This document shows positions 1-8,000 of a stretch of DNA of 48,101 nucleotides, one piece after another. Origin of the DNA: an uncultured Pseudomonadota bacterium (lineage in GTDB: Bacteria > Pseudomonadota > Gammaproteobacteria > Xanthomonadales > Ahniellaceae); NCBI GenBank assembly GCA_937996755.1, contig CALKUS010000099.1, positions 1 through 48,101 of the forward strand. Reading direction: 5' to 3'. Numbering within the stretch: the first letter of the stretch is position 1; every line of letters begins with the position of its first letter. A program made the translations under genes and the position numbers. The notes below the pieces were generated by a model. The model searched no databases. It worked only from the letters and a program-made list of their open reading frames with translations, and was not told the origin of the DNA.

Positions 1-15
1 CGCGGAGCCGCAGCC

Positions 16-276
16 GTGAACGCCGTGCAGCGCGCCGACGCCGAGCTCGCCGCGGTGCGTCGCCACGCGACCGCGTTGCGCGCGAGCCTCGCCACCAGCA
101 GCCCCTGGTTCTGGCTGCCGGCCGGCGCGATCGCGGGCGCGATCGCGGCGCGCGTGCTGCCGGCCAGGCGCGCGGGCGGTGGGGCGCCGTTCGCGGCGCT
201 CATCGGCCTCGTCGAAGGTCGCCTGCTCGCCGGGCTCCGATCGTGGCTCGCGCCAACGCCAGAGGATCCGTCATGA
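16..276 (+). CDS. small membrane protein, unknown function
   Basis: An 86-residue protein that I do not recognise as a named family. Residues 1-27 are a charged, alanine-rich helix. Residues about 28-50 form one hydrophobic segment rich in Gly and Ala (AGAIAGAIAARVLP), followed by basic residues, so it is probably a single-pass inner-membrane protein. It begins with GTG whose last two bases start a TGA that would end an open frame entering from the window edge (reading ...AEPQP), which suggests translational coupling to a gene upstream. Its own TGA overlaps the ATG of the permease that follows. The shape resembles small YqjK-like partners of DUF883/YqjE stress proteins, and a CsbD/DUF883-like gene lies just downstream; this link is inference. 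Confidence 0.65.
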   Translation: MNAVQRADAELAAVRRHATALRASLATSSPWFWLPAGAIAGAIAARVLPARRAGGGAPFAALIGLVEGRLLAGLRSWLAPTPEDPS

Positions 277-1463
277 GCGTGCCGCCCCCGGAACAGGTGT
301 CGAACGCGGCCCCGATGTCGAGCCGCGTCGCGGTGCGCCGCTGGCTCGGCGTCATGGGCACGATCGTGGTCGTCTTCTCGCTGTACTTCGCGCGCGACGT
401 GCTCGTGCCGATCGTGTTCTCGATCCTCGTGAGCCTCGTGCTGTCGCCCGCGGTGCGCGTGCTTTCCGAAGCGCGCGTGCCGCGCTCGCTGGCCGCGCTC
501 GCGGTCGTCGTCGGCATGCTGTGCCTCGCCGGCGGCGTGACGATCGCGCTCGCCGGCCCGGGCCAGCAATGGCTGGCCCGTGCGCCCGTTGCCGTCGAGC
601 GCATGGAACACCGGATCCGCGAGATGCGCCGCCCGTTGCGCGCCGCGACCGAGGCGACGCAGAAGATGATGGAGCTCGGACAGGAGCCCGGGCCGGCGCA
701 GCCGGTGGTCGTCGCGGCGCAGCCGAGCCTCGCGGTGGAAGTCCTGCACCAGGCGCCGCTCGTGCTCGCCAGCATGATCGCGAGCGTGTTCCTGGTGTTC
801 CTGCTCCTGCTGCACGGCGACGAGCTCATGCGCAAGTTCGTCACGCTGATGCCGCGCCTGTCGCACAAGAAGGAGCTCGTGCTCGGCACGCGCGAAGTGC
901 AGCGCGAGCTCTCGCGTTACCTCATCACCGTCAGCGCGATCAACGTCTGCCTCGGGCTGGTCACGGCGCTGGCGCTCTACTTCCTGGGCGTGTCCGATCC
1001 GCTGCTCTGGGCCGGCGTGGTCGCGGTGTTCAACTTCGCGCCGTACGTGGGCCCGGCGATCACCGCGTTCGTGCTGCTGATCGTGGGCTTCGCCGAGTTC
1101 AACACCGTGCCGGCGGCGCTCGCGGTGCCGGGCTGCTTCCTGTTCCTGCACGCGATCGAGGGCCAGCTCGTCACGCCGCTGCTCTGCGGCCGCCGCCTCG
1201 CGCTCGATCCCGTGATGATCTTCATCGGCCTGATGCTGTTCGGCTGGATGTGGGGCATCGTCGGTCTGCTGCTGGCAGTGCCGATGCTCTCCTGCATCCG
1301 CATCGTGGCCACGCACGTGCCCGGCGCCGAGACGCTCGCCCGCATCATCACGAGCGAGTCGGCGCTGCGGGTGAAGATCGGCAACGGCAACGCGGAGCCG
1401 TCGCCGCAGGGCGAGCTCGCGCTCGCGCCCGTCCCGCCGCCGGCGCGGGAACAGGGCGCCTAA
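273..1463 (+). CDS. AI-2E family transporter (PerM/YdiK-like permease)
   Basis: A 396-residue polytopic inner-membrane protein of the AI-2E exporter-like family. The usual layout is visible: two hydrophobic helices near the N-terminus (about 28-75), a charged linker, a central pair of helices (about 165-260), the PYVGPAIT region typical of the family, and a C-terminal helix pair ending near residue 355. I chose the ATG at 273 rather than an in-frame GTG at 243, because it overlaps the stop of the preceding gene (ATGA) and has AGAGG upstream. Members move small solutes or signals, and some act as Na+/H+ antiporters, so the substrate cannot be read from the sequence. Its TAA overlaps the stop of the convergent gene by 4 nt. 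Confidence 0.88.
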   Translation: MSVPPPEQVSNAAPMSSRVAVRRWLGVMGTIVVVFSLYFARDVLVPIVFSILVSLVLSPAVRVLSEARVPRSLAALAVVVGMLCLAGGVTIALAGPGQQWLARAPVAVERMEHRIREMRRPLRAATEATQKMMELGQEPGPAQPVVVAAQPSLAVEVLHQAPLVLASMIASVFLVFLLLLHGDELMRKFVTLMPRLSHKKELVLGTREVQRELSRYLITVSAINVCLGLVTALALYFLGVSDPLLWAGVVAVFNFAPYVGPAITAFVLLIVGFAEFNTVPAALAVPGCFLFLHAIEGQLVTPLLCGRRLALDPVMIFIGLMLFGWMWGIVGLLLAVPMLSCIRIVATHVPGAETLARIITSESALRVKIGNGNAEPSPQGELALAPVPPPAREQGA

Positions 1464-1942
1464 CGCTTCCGCGCGATCAGCCAGCCGGCCGCGACGGCGA
1501 TCGCGAGCGAGGCGACCGGTCGTTCGCGGACGAATCGCGCGACCGGCGCGAGCGCGCCGGCCGCCGTGTCGATGCCCGCTTCCGCCTTCGCCGCAGTCTC
1601 GCCGGCCCGCTCGCGGCCTTCGGCGAACAGGTCGCGCGCGAGCACGCGGGCGCCGGTGCCGAAGCCGCGCATGCCGTCGCACACCTGCTGCGCGGCCGGT
1701 GCGAACAGCGCGCGCGCCTCGTCCAGGGGGTGGTAGCCGCCGTCGTGGTGCGCGGCGAGCCAGGCGTCGACTTCACGCCGCGCCTGCGCCGCGTCGCGTC
1801 CGTGGCGGGTGAGCGCCAGCGCGAGGTATGCCGGGTCGCCGTCGATGGTGGCCAGGTCGCCGGCACCCAACTCGGGCCAGCGCGTCGCGATGCGCGCACG
1901 CGTCAGCAGGTCGGATGCGGCGGTGGTCGTGGTAGCGGTCAT
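1460..1942 (-). CDS. CsbD-like / DUF883-like stress protein
   Basis: A 160-residue protein. The N-terminal part (about 15-45: RWPELGAGDLATIDG followed by a basic stretch) looks like the CsbD/YjbJ general stress fold, which normally stands alone. The C-terminal part has an amphipathic Ala/Glu-rich stretch, then the RERPVASLAIAVAAGWLIARKR-type tail seen in DUF883 (ElaB/YqjD) proteins, which anchors ribosome-associated stress proteins to the inner membrane in E. coli. I took the ATG at 1942 because GGAG lies 7 nt upstream; longer frames start in low-complexity sequence. The gene converges on the permease and diverges from the DUF2383-like gene. A role in stationary-phase or envelope stress is inferred from both halves. 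Confidence 0.75.
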   Translation of the reverse strand: MTATTTTAASDLLTRARIATRWPELGAGDLATIDGDPAYLALALTRHGRDAAQARREVDAWLAAHHDGGYHPLDEARALFAPAAQQVCDGMRGFGTGARVLARDLFAEGRERAGETAAKAEAGIDTAAGALAPVARFVRERPVASLAIAVAAGWLIARKR

Positions 1943-2087
1943 GGCGGTCTCCGGCCCGGTTTTCAGGGGGTTTTGAGCAATCGGCGTGCCATGCACGCGC
2001 GTCGAAACGCACGGGCGCCTTTGCATTCCTCCCTTGATGGACGCTTCACGTTCGGCTGCCCGGCCGGCATTCGCGCGGTCGCGGCGT

Positions 2088-2103
2088 TGGCACGCCGCTT
2101 GAG
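2088..2103 (+). promoter_or_regulatory. possible sigma-54-like -24/-12 element
   Basis: The sequence TGGCACGCCGCTTGAG matches the -24 half of the sigma-54 consensus (TGGCACG) exactly and the TTG of the -12 half with the right spacing. The invariant C after TTG is A. It would start transcription about 25 nt before the ATG at 2140. The missing C makes this weak. Confidence 0.2.
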
Positions 2104-2139
2104 AGTGGCTGGGACACGAACCCCTTGCGGAGACCGATC

Positions 2140-2586
2140 ATGAGCGTCCCCATCGAAACCGCCCTCGACCTCCTCGTGGCGCAACTGCGCGACGGGCTGG
2201 ATTTCTACCGCTTCGCGCAGCACCGCACGCAGGACCGCGAAGTCAGCGCGGCGTTCGGCCTCGCGGCCGAAGTCCGCGGACTGATGCTGAAGGACCTGCA
2301 GCGTGCCGGCGCCATCGGCGACCCGTCGCGCGAGCAGCCGATCCCGATCGACGATCCGGCGATGCGCTATGCCGACCTGCGCGAGCGCCTCGACGCGACG
2401 CACCCCGAGCTGGTCGCCACCGAGCTCAAGAAGCGCGAGGCGTCGCTCGCACAGCTGGTCGAGACGCTGTTCAAGAGCCACCCGGCTCCGGGCGTGCGCC
2501 GCGTCATGAAGAACTATTTCCCGCGCGTGAAGCACTGCGCGGAAATGATGCGGCGGCTTTCGCACCGCGGAGACGTTGCTGCTTGA
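2140..2586 (+). CDS. DUF2383/PA2169-type four-helix protein
   Basis: A 148-residue soluble protein predicted to be almost all helical. It resembles the PA2169/DUF2383 family of ferritin-like four-helix-bundle proteins. The first helix (MSVPIETALDLLVAQLRDGLD) followed by FYRFAQHRTQDREVSAAF, and a later ESLAQLVETLF-like helix, are the relevant parts. A metal site is not obvious from the few His/Glu pairs. The start at 2140 follows a GGAG ribosome-binding site; an earlier ATG at 2125 lacks one. It is divergent from the CsbD/DUF883-like gene across about 200 bp, and both look like stress proteins, so shared regulation is plausible. The function is not established. Confidence 0.75.
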   Translation: MSVPIETALDLLVAQLRDGLDFYRFAQHRTQDREVSAAFGLAAEVRGLMLKDLQRAGAIGDPSREQPIPIDDPAMRYADLRERLDATHPELVATELKKREASLAQLVETLFKSHPAPGVRRVMKNYFPRVKHCAEMMRRLSHRGDVAA

Positions 2587-2671
2587 AGTGTCGAGGCATG
2601 GCGGGCAGCGCAGCTGCCCGCTCTACGGGCCCAGGTGCGATTCGTGCGAGAATCCGCGCCCGCTGGAAAAA

Positions 2672-2748
2672 GCGCCCGTAGCTCAGCTGGATAGAGTACC
2701 GCCCTCCGAAGGCGGTGGTCGGAGGTTCGAATCCTCTCGGGCGCGCCA
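2672..2748 (+). tRNA. tRNA-Arg (anticodon CCG)
   Basis: A complete 77-nt cloverleaf with an encoded CCA. The acceptor strands are GCGCCCG (2672-2678) and CGGGCGC (2738-2744), with discriminator G. The D stem is GCTC/GAGT. The anticodon stem CCGCC/GGCGG encloses CTCCGAA, giving anticodon CCG at 2706-2708. The T arm is GGAGG-TTCGAAT-CCTCT. It decodes CGG arginine codons, which are common in this GC-rich genome. It is a single gene whose last 16 nt recur twice downstream at an exact 134-nt period. Confidence 0.97.
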
Positions 2749-2817
2749 CGCTTTCCCAGCCGAATTGGGCGAAAGCCGTCCCTGGCACGCACCCCCGCTC
2801 GCCGTCCCTGGCTCGCC

Positions 2818-2865
2818 CGTTTCGAGCGCGCGATGTCCGGTGACATCGCGCAAGCGCTCGAAACG
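2818..2865 (+). other. long hairpin in tRNA-tail repeat unit 1
   Basis: Two 10-bp helices stack: CGTTTCGAGC pairs with GCTCGAAACG and GCGCGATGTC pairs with GACATCGCGC. The tetraloop is CGGT, with a 4-nt bulge (AAGC) on the 3' side. No T-run follows, so it is not a standard intrinsic terminator. A folded structure or processing site in the tRNA precursor is possible. Confidence 0.85.
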
Positions 2866-2951
2866 ACCTCTCGGGCGCGCCACTCATTCCCAGCGAATCT
2901 CCTCGGACGCCGTCCCTGGCGCTCACCCCCGCTCGCCCTCCCTGGCTCGCC

Positions 2952-2999
2952 CGTTTCGAGCGCGCGATGTCCGATGACATCGCGCAAGCGCTCGAAACG
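2952..2999 (+). other. long hairpin in tRNA-tail repeat unit 2
   Basis: This is the same 20-bp bulged stem as at 2818-2865, shifted by exactly 134 nt. Within the 48 nt the only difference from the first copy is one base in the loop (CGAT instead of CGGT), while the rest of the repeat has diverged. That pattern fits selection on the stem or a recent exchange between copies. Confidence 0.85.
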
Positions 3000-3111
3000 A
3001 CCTCTCGGGCGCGCCATCTCGCTTCGGCGCCGCGCTCCGCTTTCGTCCCTCGCTCTGCAACAATCCGCAAGCAGCGCAACCGCTGCCCGCGCTATGGTGT
3101 CGCGCCGCAAC

Positions 3112-3975
3112 ATGCCTGGACTACGCGTGACCGCGTTTCGTCGATTCCTGCCTGCACTGGCCCTGGGGCTGGCTTGTGCCGCCGCGGCGGCACCGGCCGG
3201 CAACGATGCCGCGTTCGACGAGCTCGTCGCGACCGAGCGCGCGTTCGCACGGCGTGCCGGCGACGGTGGCGTGACGGCGGCGTTCCAGGAGTACCTCGCG
3301 TCGGATTCCGTGGTGTTCGCGCCCGGCCCGATGAACGGGCGCACGTTCTACGCCGGCCGGCCGCGCTCGACGCAGTCGCTCGTCTGGGCGCCGGCGCAGG
3401 CGGAAGTCGCCGCGTCGGGCGACCTCGGTTACACGATCGGTCCGTGGCTCGCGCGCCCGCTCGCGAAGCCCGACGCCGATCCGGCGGCCGGACATTTCCT
3501 CTCGATCTGGCGGCGCGGCGACGACGGCAGGTTCCGCAACGTGATCGACGTGGGCATCGACCACGCGCCGCAGGCACTGGCGGCGGCCGTCGACCGGCGC
3601 GGGCCGACCGGTGCCCCGGCCGCGGCGTTGTCGACGTCGCAGGCGTCGGCGCGCGCGAACTCGCTGCTGCTCGCCGATCGCGAGCTCGTGGCGCGGCTCG
3701 CCGAAGGCGGCGGCGCGCAGGCGCTCGGCGCCGTGCTCACCGACGATGCGATCGTGCTGCGCAACGGCAGTGGTCCGCGCTGGGGCGCGCGCGCGTTGCC
3801 CGATCCGGGCACGTTGCCGCCGATGGACCTCGTCTCGCTGCAGATCTCCGCCGCAGGCGACTTCGGCGCGACGGCCGGCGCGGGCGGCGACGAGAAGAAC
3901 CCGCACGTCTACGTGCGCGCGTGGCGCTGGACGGATGCCGGCTGGCGCGTCTGCGCGGACGTCCTGAAGCATTGA
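3112..3975 (+). CDS. exported NTF2-like (SnoaL/DUF4440-type) protein
   Basis: A 287-residue protein with a Sec-type signal peptide: basic RVTAFRR, then a hydrophobic LPALALGLACAAAAAPA, with cleavage near residue 28. The mature part has FDELVATERAFARRAGDGGVTAAF, an N-terminal helix typical of DUF4440/NTF2-like cone folds, and the SIWRRGDDGRFRNVIDVGID strand pattern near residue 135. A second, weaker copy of the fold appears after about residue 175. Such domains bind small ligands or act as enzymes, and nothing identifies a substrate. Alternative starts are ATG at 3094 and GTG at 3127; I prefer 3112, which leaves a normal signal peptide. The upstream in-frame extension into the tRNA-tail repeats is not credible coding. 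Confidence 0.75.
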   Translation: MPGLRVTAFRRFLPALALGLACAAAAAPAGNDAAFDELVATERAFARRAGDGGVTAAFQEYLASDSVVFAPGPMNGRTFYAGRPRSTQSLVWAPAQAEVAASGDLGYTIGPWLARPLAKPDADPAAGHFLSIWRRGDDGRFRNVIDVGIDHAPQALAAAVDRRGPTGAPAAALSTSQASARANSLLLADRELVARLAEGGGAQALGAVLTDDAIVLRNGSGPRWGARALPDPGTLPPMDLVSLQISAAGDFGATAGAGGDEKNPHVYVRAWRWTDAGWRVCADVLKH

Positions 3976-4004
3976 TCGCCGCACCGGCGACGCTGGTGAC
4001 CTGA

Positions 4005-4010
4005 CAGAAT
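4005..4010 (+). promoter_or_regulatory. candidate -10 element of ubiA
   Basis: CAGAAT, followed by CG, lies 7 nt before the ubiA ATG, in the gap after the NTF2-like gene. At that distance transcription would start at or within a base or two of the ATG, giving a leaderless or nearly leaderless mRNA. No clear -35 is visible. Confidence 0.4.
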
Positions 4011-4017
4011 CGCGGCC

Positions 4018-5055
4018 ATGACCGCGCCACGTCCGCCGAATCGTCCACCGCCGCCACGCCCTCCGCCGACCGCGCGAGCACCGCAGCGTCCGGCCGCCGC
4101 GAAGCCGCGAACACCGCCCCGCCCTGCACCGGCGGTCGCTGCGACACCGGCTTCGAAGTGGCTCACACCCGCGCGGCGCGAGCGGCTGCGCCAGTACGCG
4201 CTGCTGACGCGCCAGGATCGCCCGGTGGGCTGGCTGCTGTTGCTGTGGCCGACGTGGTGGGGGCTTTGGCTCGCGGCCGCCGGTACGCCGCCGATCGGCA
4301 CGCTGGTGGTCTTCACGCTCGGCGTGATCGTGATGCGCTCGGCCGGCTGCATCGTGAACGACTACGCCGATCGCTGGCTCGACTCGCGCGTCGAACGCAC
4401 GCGCGCGCGGCCGCTCGTCGCAGGCACGGTTTCCGCGCGCGAAGCGGCGATCCTGTTCGCGGTGCTCGTGCTCGTCGCGTTCGGCCTCGTGCTGCTCACG
4501 AACGCGAAGACCGTCTACCTCTCGCTCGCGGCGCTCGCGCTCGCGGTCGTGTATCCGTTCCTGAAGCGACACACGTACGTGCCGCAGCTCTGGCTGGGCG
4601 CGGCGTTCGGCATGTCGATCCCGATGGCGTTCAGCGCCGTGACCGACGCGTGGCCACCGCCGCTCGCGTGGCTGGCGTTCACCGCGAACATCGTCTGGTC
4701 GACCGCCTACGACACGTTCTACGCGATGGTCGACCGCGACGACGACATCCGCGCGGGCGCGCGCTCGACCGCGATCCTGTTCGGCGACCTCGACCTCACC
4801 GCCATCGGGATACTCGAAGCGACGTTCCTCGCCGCGATGGCGCTCGTCGGCCAGCGGGCGTCGCTCGGGCACTGGTACTTCGGCGCGCTCGCGATCGCGG
4901 CGCTGTTCAGCGCCTGGCTGGTCTGGCGCGCGCGCGGCCGCTCGCGCGAAGCGGCGTTCTCGTCGTTCCGGCTGAGCCACTACGCCGGGTTCGTGCTGTG
5001 GCTCGGCATCGTGCTCGACTACGCGCTGCGCACCCAGCCGGCCGCGGCCGGCTGA
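4018..5055 (+). CDS. ubiA: 4-hydroxybenzoate polyprenyltransferase UbiA
   Basis: Prenylates 4-hydroxybenzoate at the membrane, the first committed ring step of ubiquinone synthesis. It is 345 residues long, about 50 more than usual, because of a proline-rich N-terminal extension (residues 1-46, PPNRPPPPRPPPTARAP and similar). The family begins at about LRQYALLTRQDRPVGWLLLLWPTWW. Both Mg-diphosphate motifs are present: NDYADRWLD (NDxxDxxxD) and DTFYAMVDRDDD (DxxxxxxDxxDD), in an otherwise polytopic helical protein. No chorismate lyase gene (ubiC) is adjacent. There is no obvious Shine-Dalgarno sequence before the ATG. The extension could mean that the real start is downstream, but no ATG or GTG in that region is better placed. 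Confidence 0.93.
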   Translation: MTAPRPPNRPPPPRPPPTARAPQRPAAAKPRTPPRPAPAVAATPASKWLTPARRERLRQYALLTRQDRPVGWLLLLWPTWWGLWLAAAGTPPIGTLVVFTLGVIVMRSAGCIVNDYADRWLDSRVERTRARPLVAGTVSAREAAILFAVLVLVAFGLVLLTNAKTVYLSLAALALAVVYPFLKRHTYVPQLWLGAAFGMSIPMAFSAVTDAWPPPLAWLAFTANIVWSTAYDTFYAMVDRDDDIRAGARSTAILFGDLDLTAIGILEATFLAAMALVGQRASLGHWYFGALAIAALFSAWLVWRARGRSREAAFSSFRLSHYAGFVLWLGIVLDYALRTQPAAAG

Positions 5056-5070
5056 GCGCACGCGCAACGC

Positions 5071-8000
5071 TCATTCGAAGCTGTTCTGCAGCAGGAGGTC
5101 GGGGCCGATCGTGCCGACCGCGGTCGCCGTGTCGTTCGCGGGCGCCGAGTCGAAGAACGGCGCGCTCGCCGACGCCGAAGCCGTCGTCACGAGCGACGTG
5201 CCGGTGGGTGCGAGCGCCGGGATGAGCCCCGAGATCGAGTACGTCACGCGCGAGCCCGCGCCCACGGAGATCGTGTGGTTCGGCAGCCCGGCGCCGCTGG
5301 CCGGGCACGACGACCCGATCGCGGCGACGCAGGTCCAGCTCCAGCCGCTGAGGACGAAGTTCGGCTCGGTGTAGGCGAACTGCGCCGCGCCGACCGCCTG
5401 CGTCGTCGAGAGGTTGTCGACTTTCACCGTGAACGACAGCACCTGGCCCTGCAGCAGCGGCGGGTTGTCGATCCTGTTGCTGACCGCGAGGTCGGCCGTG
5501 AACACGTCGTTGTCGACGATGTTCGCGACCACGCTCGGGATCGCGACCGCGTCGTAGCCGCCGCCGCTCGCCGCATGCGTGATCGTGCCCGTGTGCGCGT
5601 TCTCCGACAGCGCGTCGTCGACCGCGGTGACCGTCACCACCTGCGGCGCGGTCCAGTTCGCGGTCGTGAACGTCAGCGTCGGCGGCGACACGGTCACTTG
5701 CGCGTCGGGCGTCGGCGTGACGACCACGGTGCCGGTCGGTGCGGCGGCGAGCGCGATCGTGTACGTGTCGGTCGCGCCGCCTTCCGTCACGGTCGTGCCG
5801 CCGCCGCTCTGCAGCAGCGTCGCGGCCGGCGTCGCGGAGCAACCCGCGGAGCCGGGTGCGCACACCGCAGGCGAGATCGTGCCCGTGAGCTTCAGCCCCG
5901 GCGACAGGCTGGGGTTGTTGAGCGAGAACTGCGTGAACGCGGGTCCGGTGCCCGACGCCTGCACGCCGATCGTCGCGCCGCCGCCGCCGGCGGCCGCACC
6001 GACGCCCGTGGCGACGTAGACGAAGTCGAACGTGTTGCTGTTTTCGTGCAGCACGATCGCGACGCGGTTGTTGTTCACGCCCGTGTTGCCGTCGCCACGG
6101 ATGCGGCCGCGCCACTCGACGATCCAGCGGCGGTTCGGCGCCGTGCCTTCGAGCTTCGTGTAGATGCCGGCATCGGGCGCCGACGCGCCGTCGGACAGCA
6201 GCATGCGCCAGTCGTCCCAGTACACGAACAGCGTCGGCGCCGCGGCCGGGAAGTTGGTGGAAGCGGGCAACGGCAGGTTCGACGCGTCCGCGCCGCCGCC
6301 CGTCGCGCTCAGCTGCAGGCTGCCGTTCGTGCTCGCGCGCAGCGTGCTGCCGCCCGCGACCGCCGTGCCGTAGATCGAGAAGTTGAACCCGGCCGGTACG
6401 ACGAGGTTGACCGCGGCGTCCTCGGTGGCCTGGCTCGCGGCGACCAGCACGGTATCGTTCGGGAGCGTGGCGCCGGTCGACGCCGCGAACGTGTAGTTCG
6501 CGCCCTGCGCGCGGCCCACCGACACGTCGACGTTGCCGGAGAGCGGCGTGCCCGACTGCGCGTACGTGACGCTGGTCGCGAGCGCGACGTTCGAGAAGCA
6601 GGCCAGCGCGCCCGTGGTGCTCACCTGGAACGGGATCGAGTTCGTGCGCGATTCGCCCGGCGGGATGTCGGGCCAGCCGCTGCTGCCGAGCGTGATCGTG
6701 GCGTTCGGGTTGCTCGTCGTGATCGTGCCGCTGACGCCGGTCATCGGCGCGGTGCCGTCGTTGCGCACGCTCACGAGCACGCTATTGCACTCGTTCGGCT
6801 CGAGCACCGCGTTGCCGGTGATCACCTGCGCCTCGCCGAGCACCGGCGTGACGACCGGCGCGCCCACCGTGATCACGGCGTCGCGCTGTTCCACCGCGCC
6901 ACACGTGTCCTGCAACCGCGCACGCACGGTCGCGTTCGTGCCGACGGGCGTCGCCGCGGTCGTCACGACGGTCAGCGTGCCGTCGGGTGCGATCGCGATC
7001 GTGCCGCCGCCCGGCAACGTGTTCGGCACCACCGTGGCGAGCGCGAAGTTGCCGTCGGCATCGAAGCCGGGCGGGCTCGGCGCCAGCGTACGCGTGGTGT
7101 CCGGCGCGGCGTTCAGCGCGGCATAGGTACCGAGCGTCGGCGTGCGGTTGCCCGCCACGTCGACCACCACTTCCGCCGTGCGCACCGCACCGGCCGTATC
7201 GACGACCGAGAGCGTCAGCGGATACGCGCGCGTGCCCGCGGTCGGCGCGACGAGCTCGCAGAGCGCCGTCGCGGTCAGCCGGATCGCGCCGCCGACGTTC
7301 TGCACGGACGTGACCAGCTCGGGCGGCGCACCCGTGACCGAAACGGCGAGCGCCGCGGCCGCGTCCTGCGCGTCGCTCACCGTGGCGACGACGCCCGTCA
7401 CCGTCGGGCCGCCCTGGCGCACGCCGAGGCGCGCGATTCCCGCGATGTCCGGCGCGGTGTTCGCGGAGGTGATCGCGAAGTCCGCATCGGACACGTCGAA
7501 GAAGATGTTGCCGACGGCCGCCACGCGCACGCGTGCCTGCGTCGTCGCGATGCCCGCGGGCAGCGTCACCTGCTCGCTGCCGTCGTTCGGCGTGCTGCTC
7601 GCGAGCTCGATCGGCCACGTGGCGCCGCCGTCGATCGACAGCGTGATGCGCACGTTCGCGGTGGACACCGGCGCGTCGGCGCTGCCGGCGACGTTCCATG
7701 CCACCGTCGCCACGCTGCCGGCGGCGAACGTCGCGGCCGTGTTCGGCGCGGTCACGGCGAACGGGCCGGCCGTGTTCGCGACGGTGATCGCGGTGCTCGC
7801 CTCGTTGGTGCCGCCGCCGCCGGCGCGGTTGTCGCGCACGGTCACGCGGAAGTTCAGCGTGCGGCTCACGTTCGGCAGCACTTCGCCGGTCATGAACAGC
7901 GGGTTGTTGGTGCCGGGTCGCGGCGCCGTCGCCGGCACGGCGTTCGCGTTCGCGAGGATGTAGCGCCAGCTCGGGAACGTGCGCGACGGGTCGGACACCG

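Larger units (their letters stand above)
2733..3016 (+). repeat. tandem 134-bp repeats carrying tRNA-Arg 3' tails
   Basis: The last 16 nt of the tRNA gene (CCTCTCGGGCGCGCCA: the T-stem 3' strand, acceptor 3' strand, discriminator and CCA) occurs at 2733-2748 inside the tRNA, again at 2867-2882 and again at 3001-3016. The period is exactly 134 nt each time. Units 2733-2866 and 2867-3000 differ at about 15 positions by eye, mostly in the first half. The second half of each unit is a long hairpin that is almost unchanged. The arrangement recalls the E. coli tyrT locus, where repeats with a tRNA 3' end follow the tRNA gene; it could also be stacked attachment-site copies. Confidence 0.9.
2749..3111. 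other. non-coding interval between tRNA-Arg and the NTF2-like gene
   Basis: This 363-bp stretch holds the tRNA-tail repeats up to 3016 and then about 95 bp leading to the next gene. Open frames read through it (for example from 2833, in frame with the next gene), but they consist of the repeat itself and have no ribosome-binding site. AACAAT at 3059-3064 is a candidate -10 for the downstream gene, followed by CCGC as in several other promoters in the window. Confidence 0.7.

Noticed and set aside
2833..3111. Open frame through the tRNA-tail repeats, in frame with the NTF2-like gene
   Set aside because: It is made of the repeat sequence, lacks a ribosome-binding site and would put the signal peptide in the middle of the protein.
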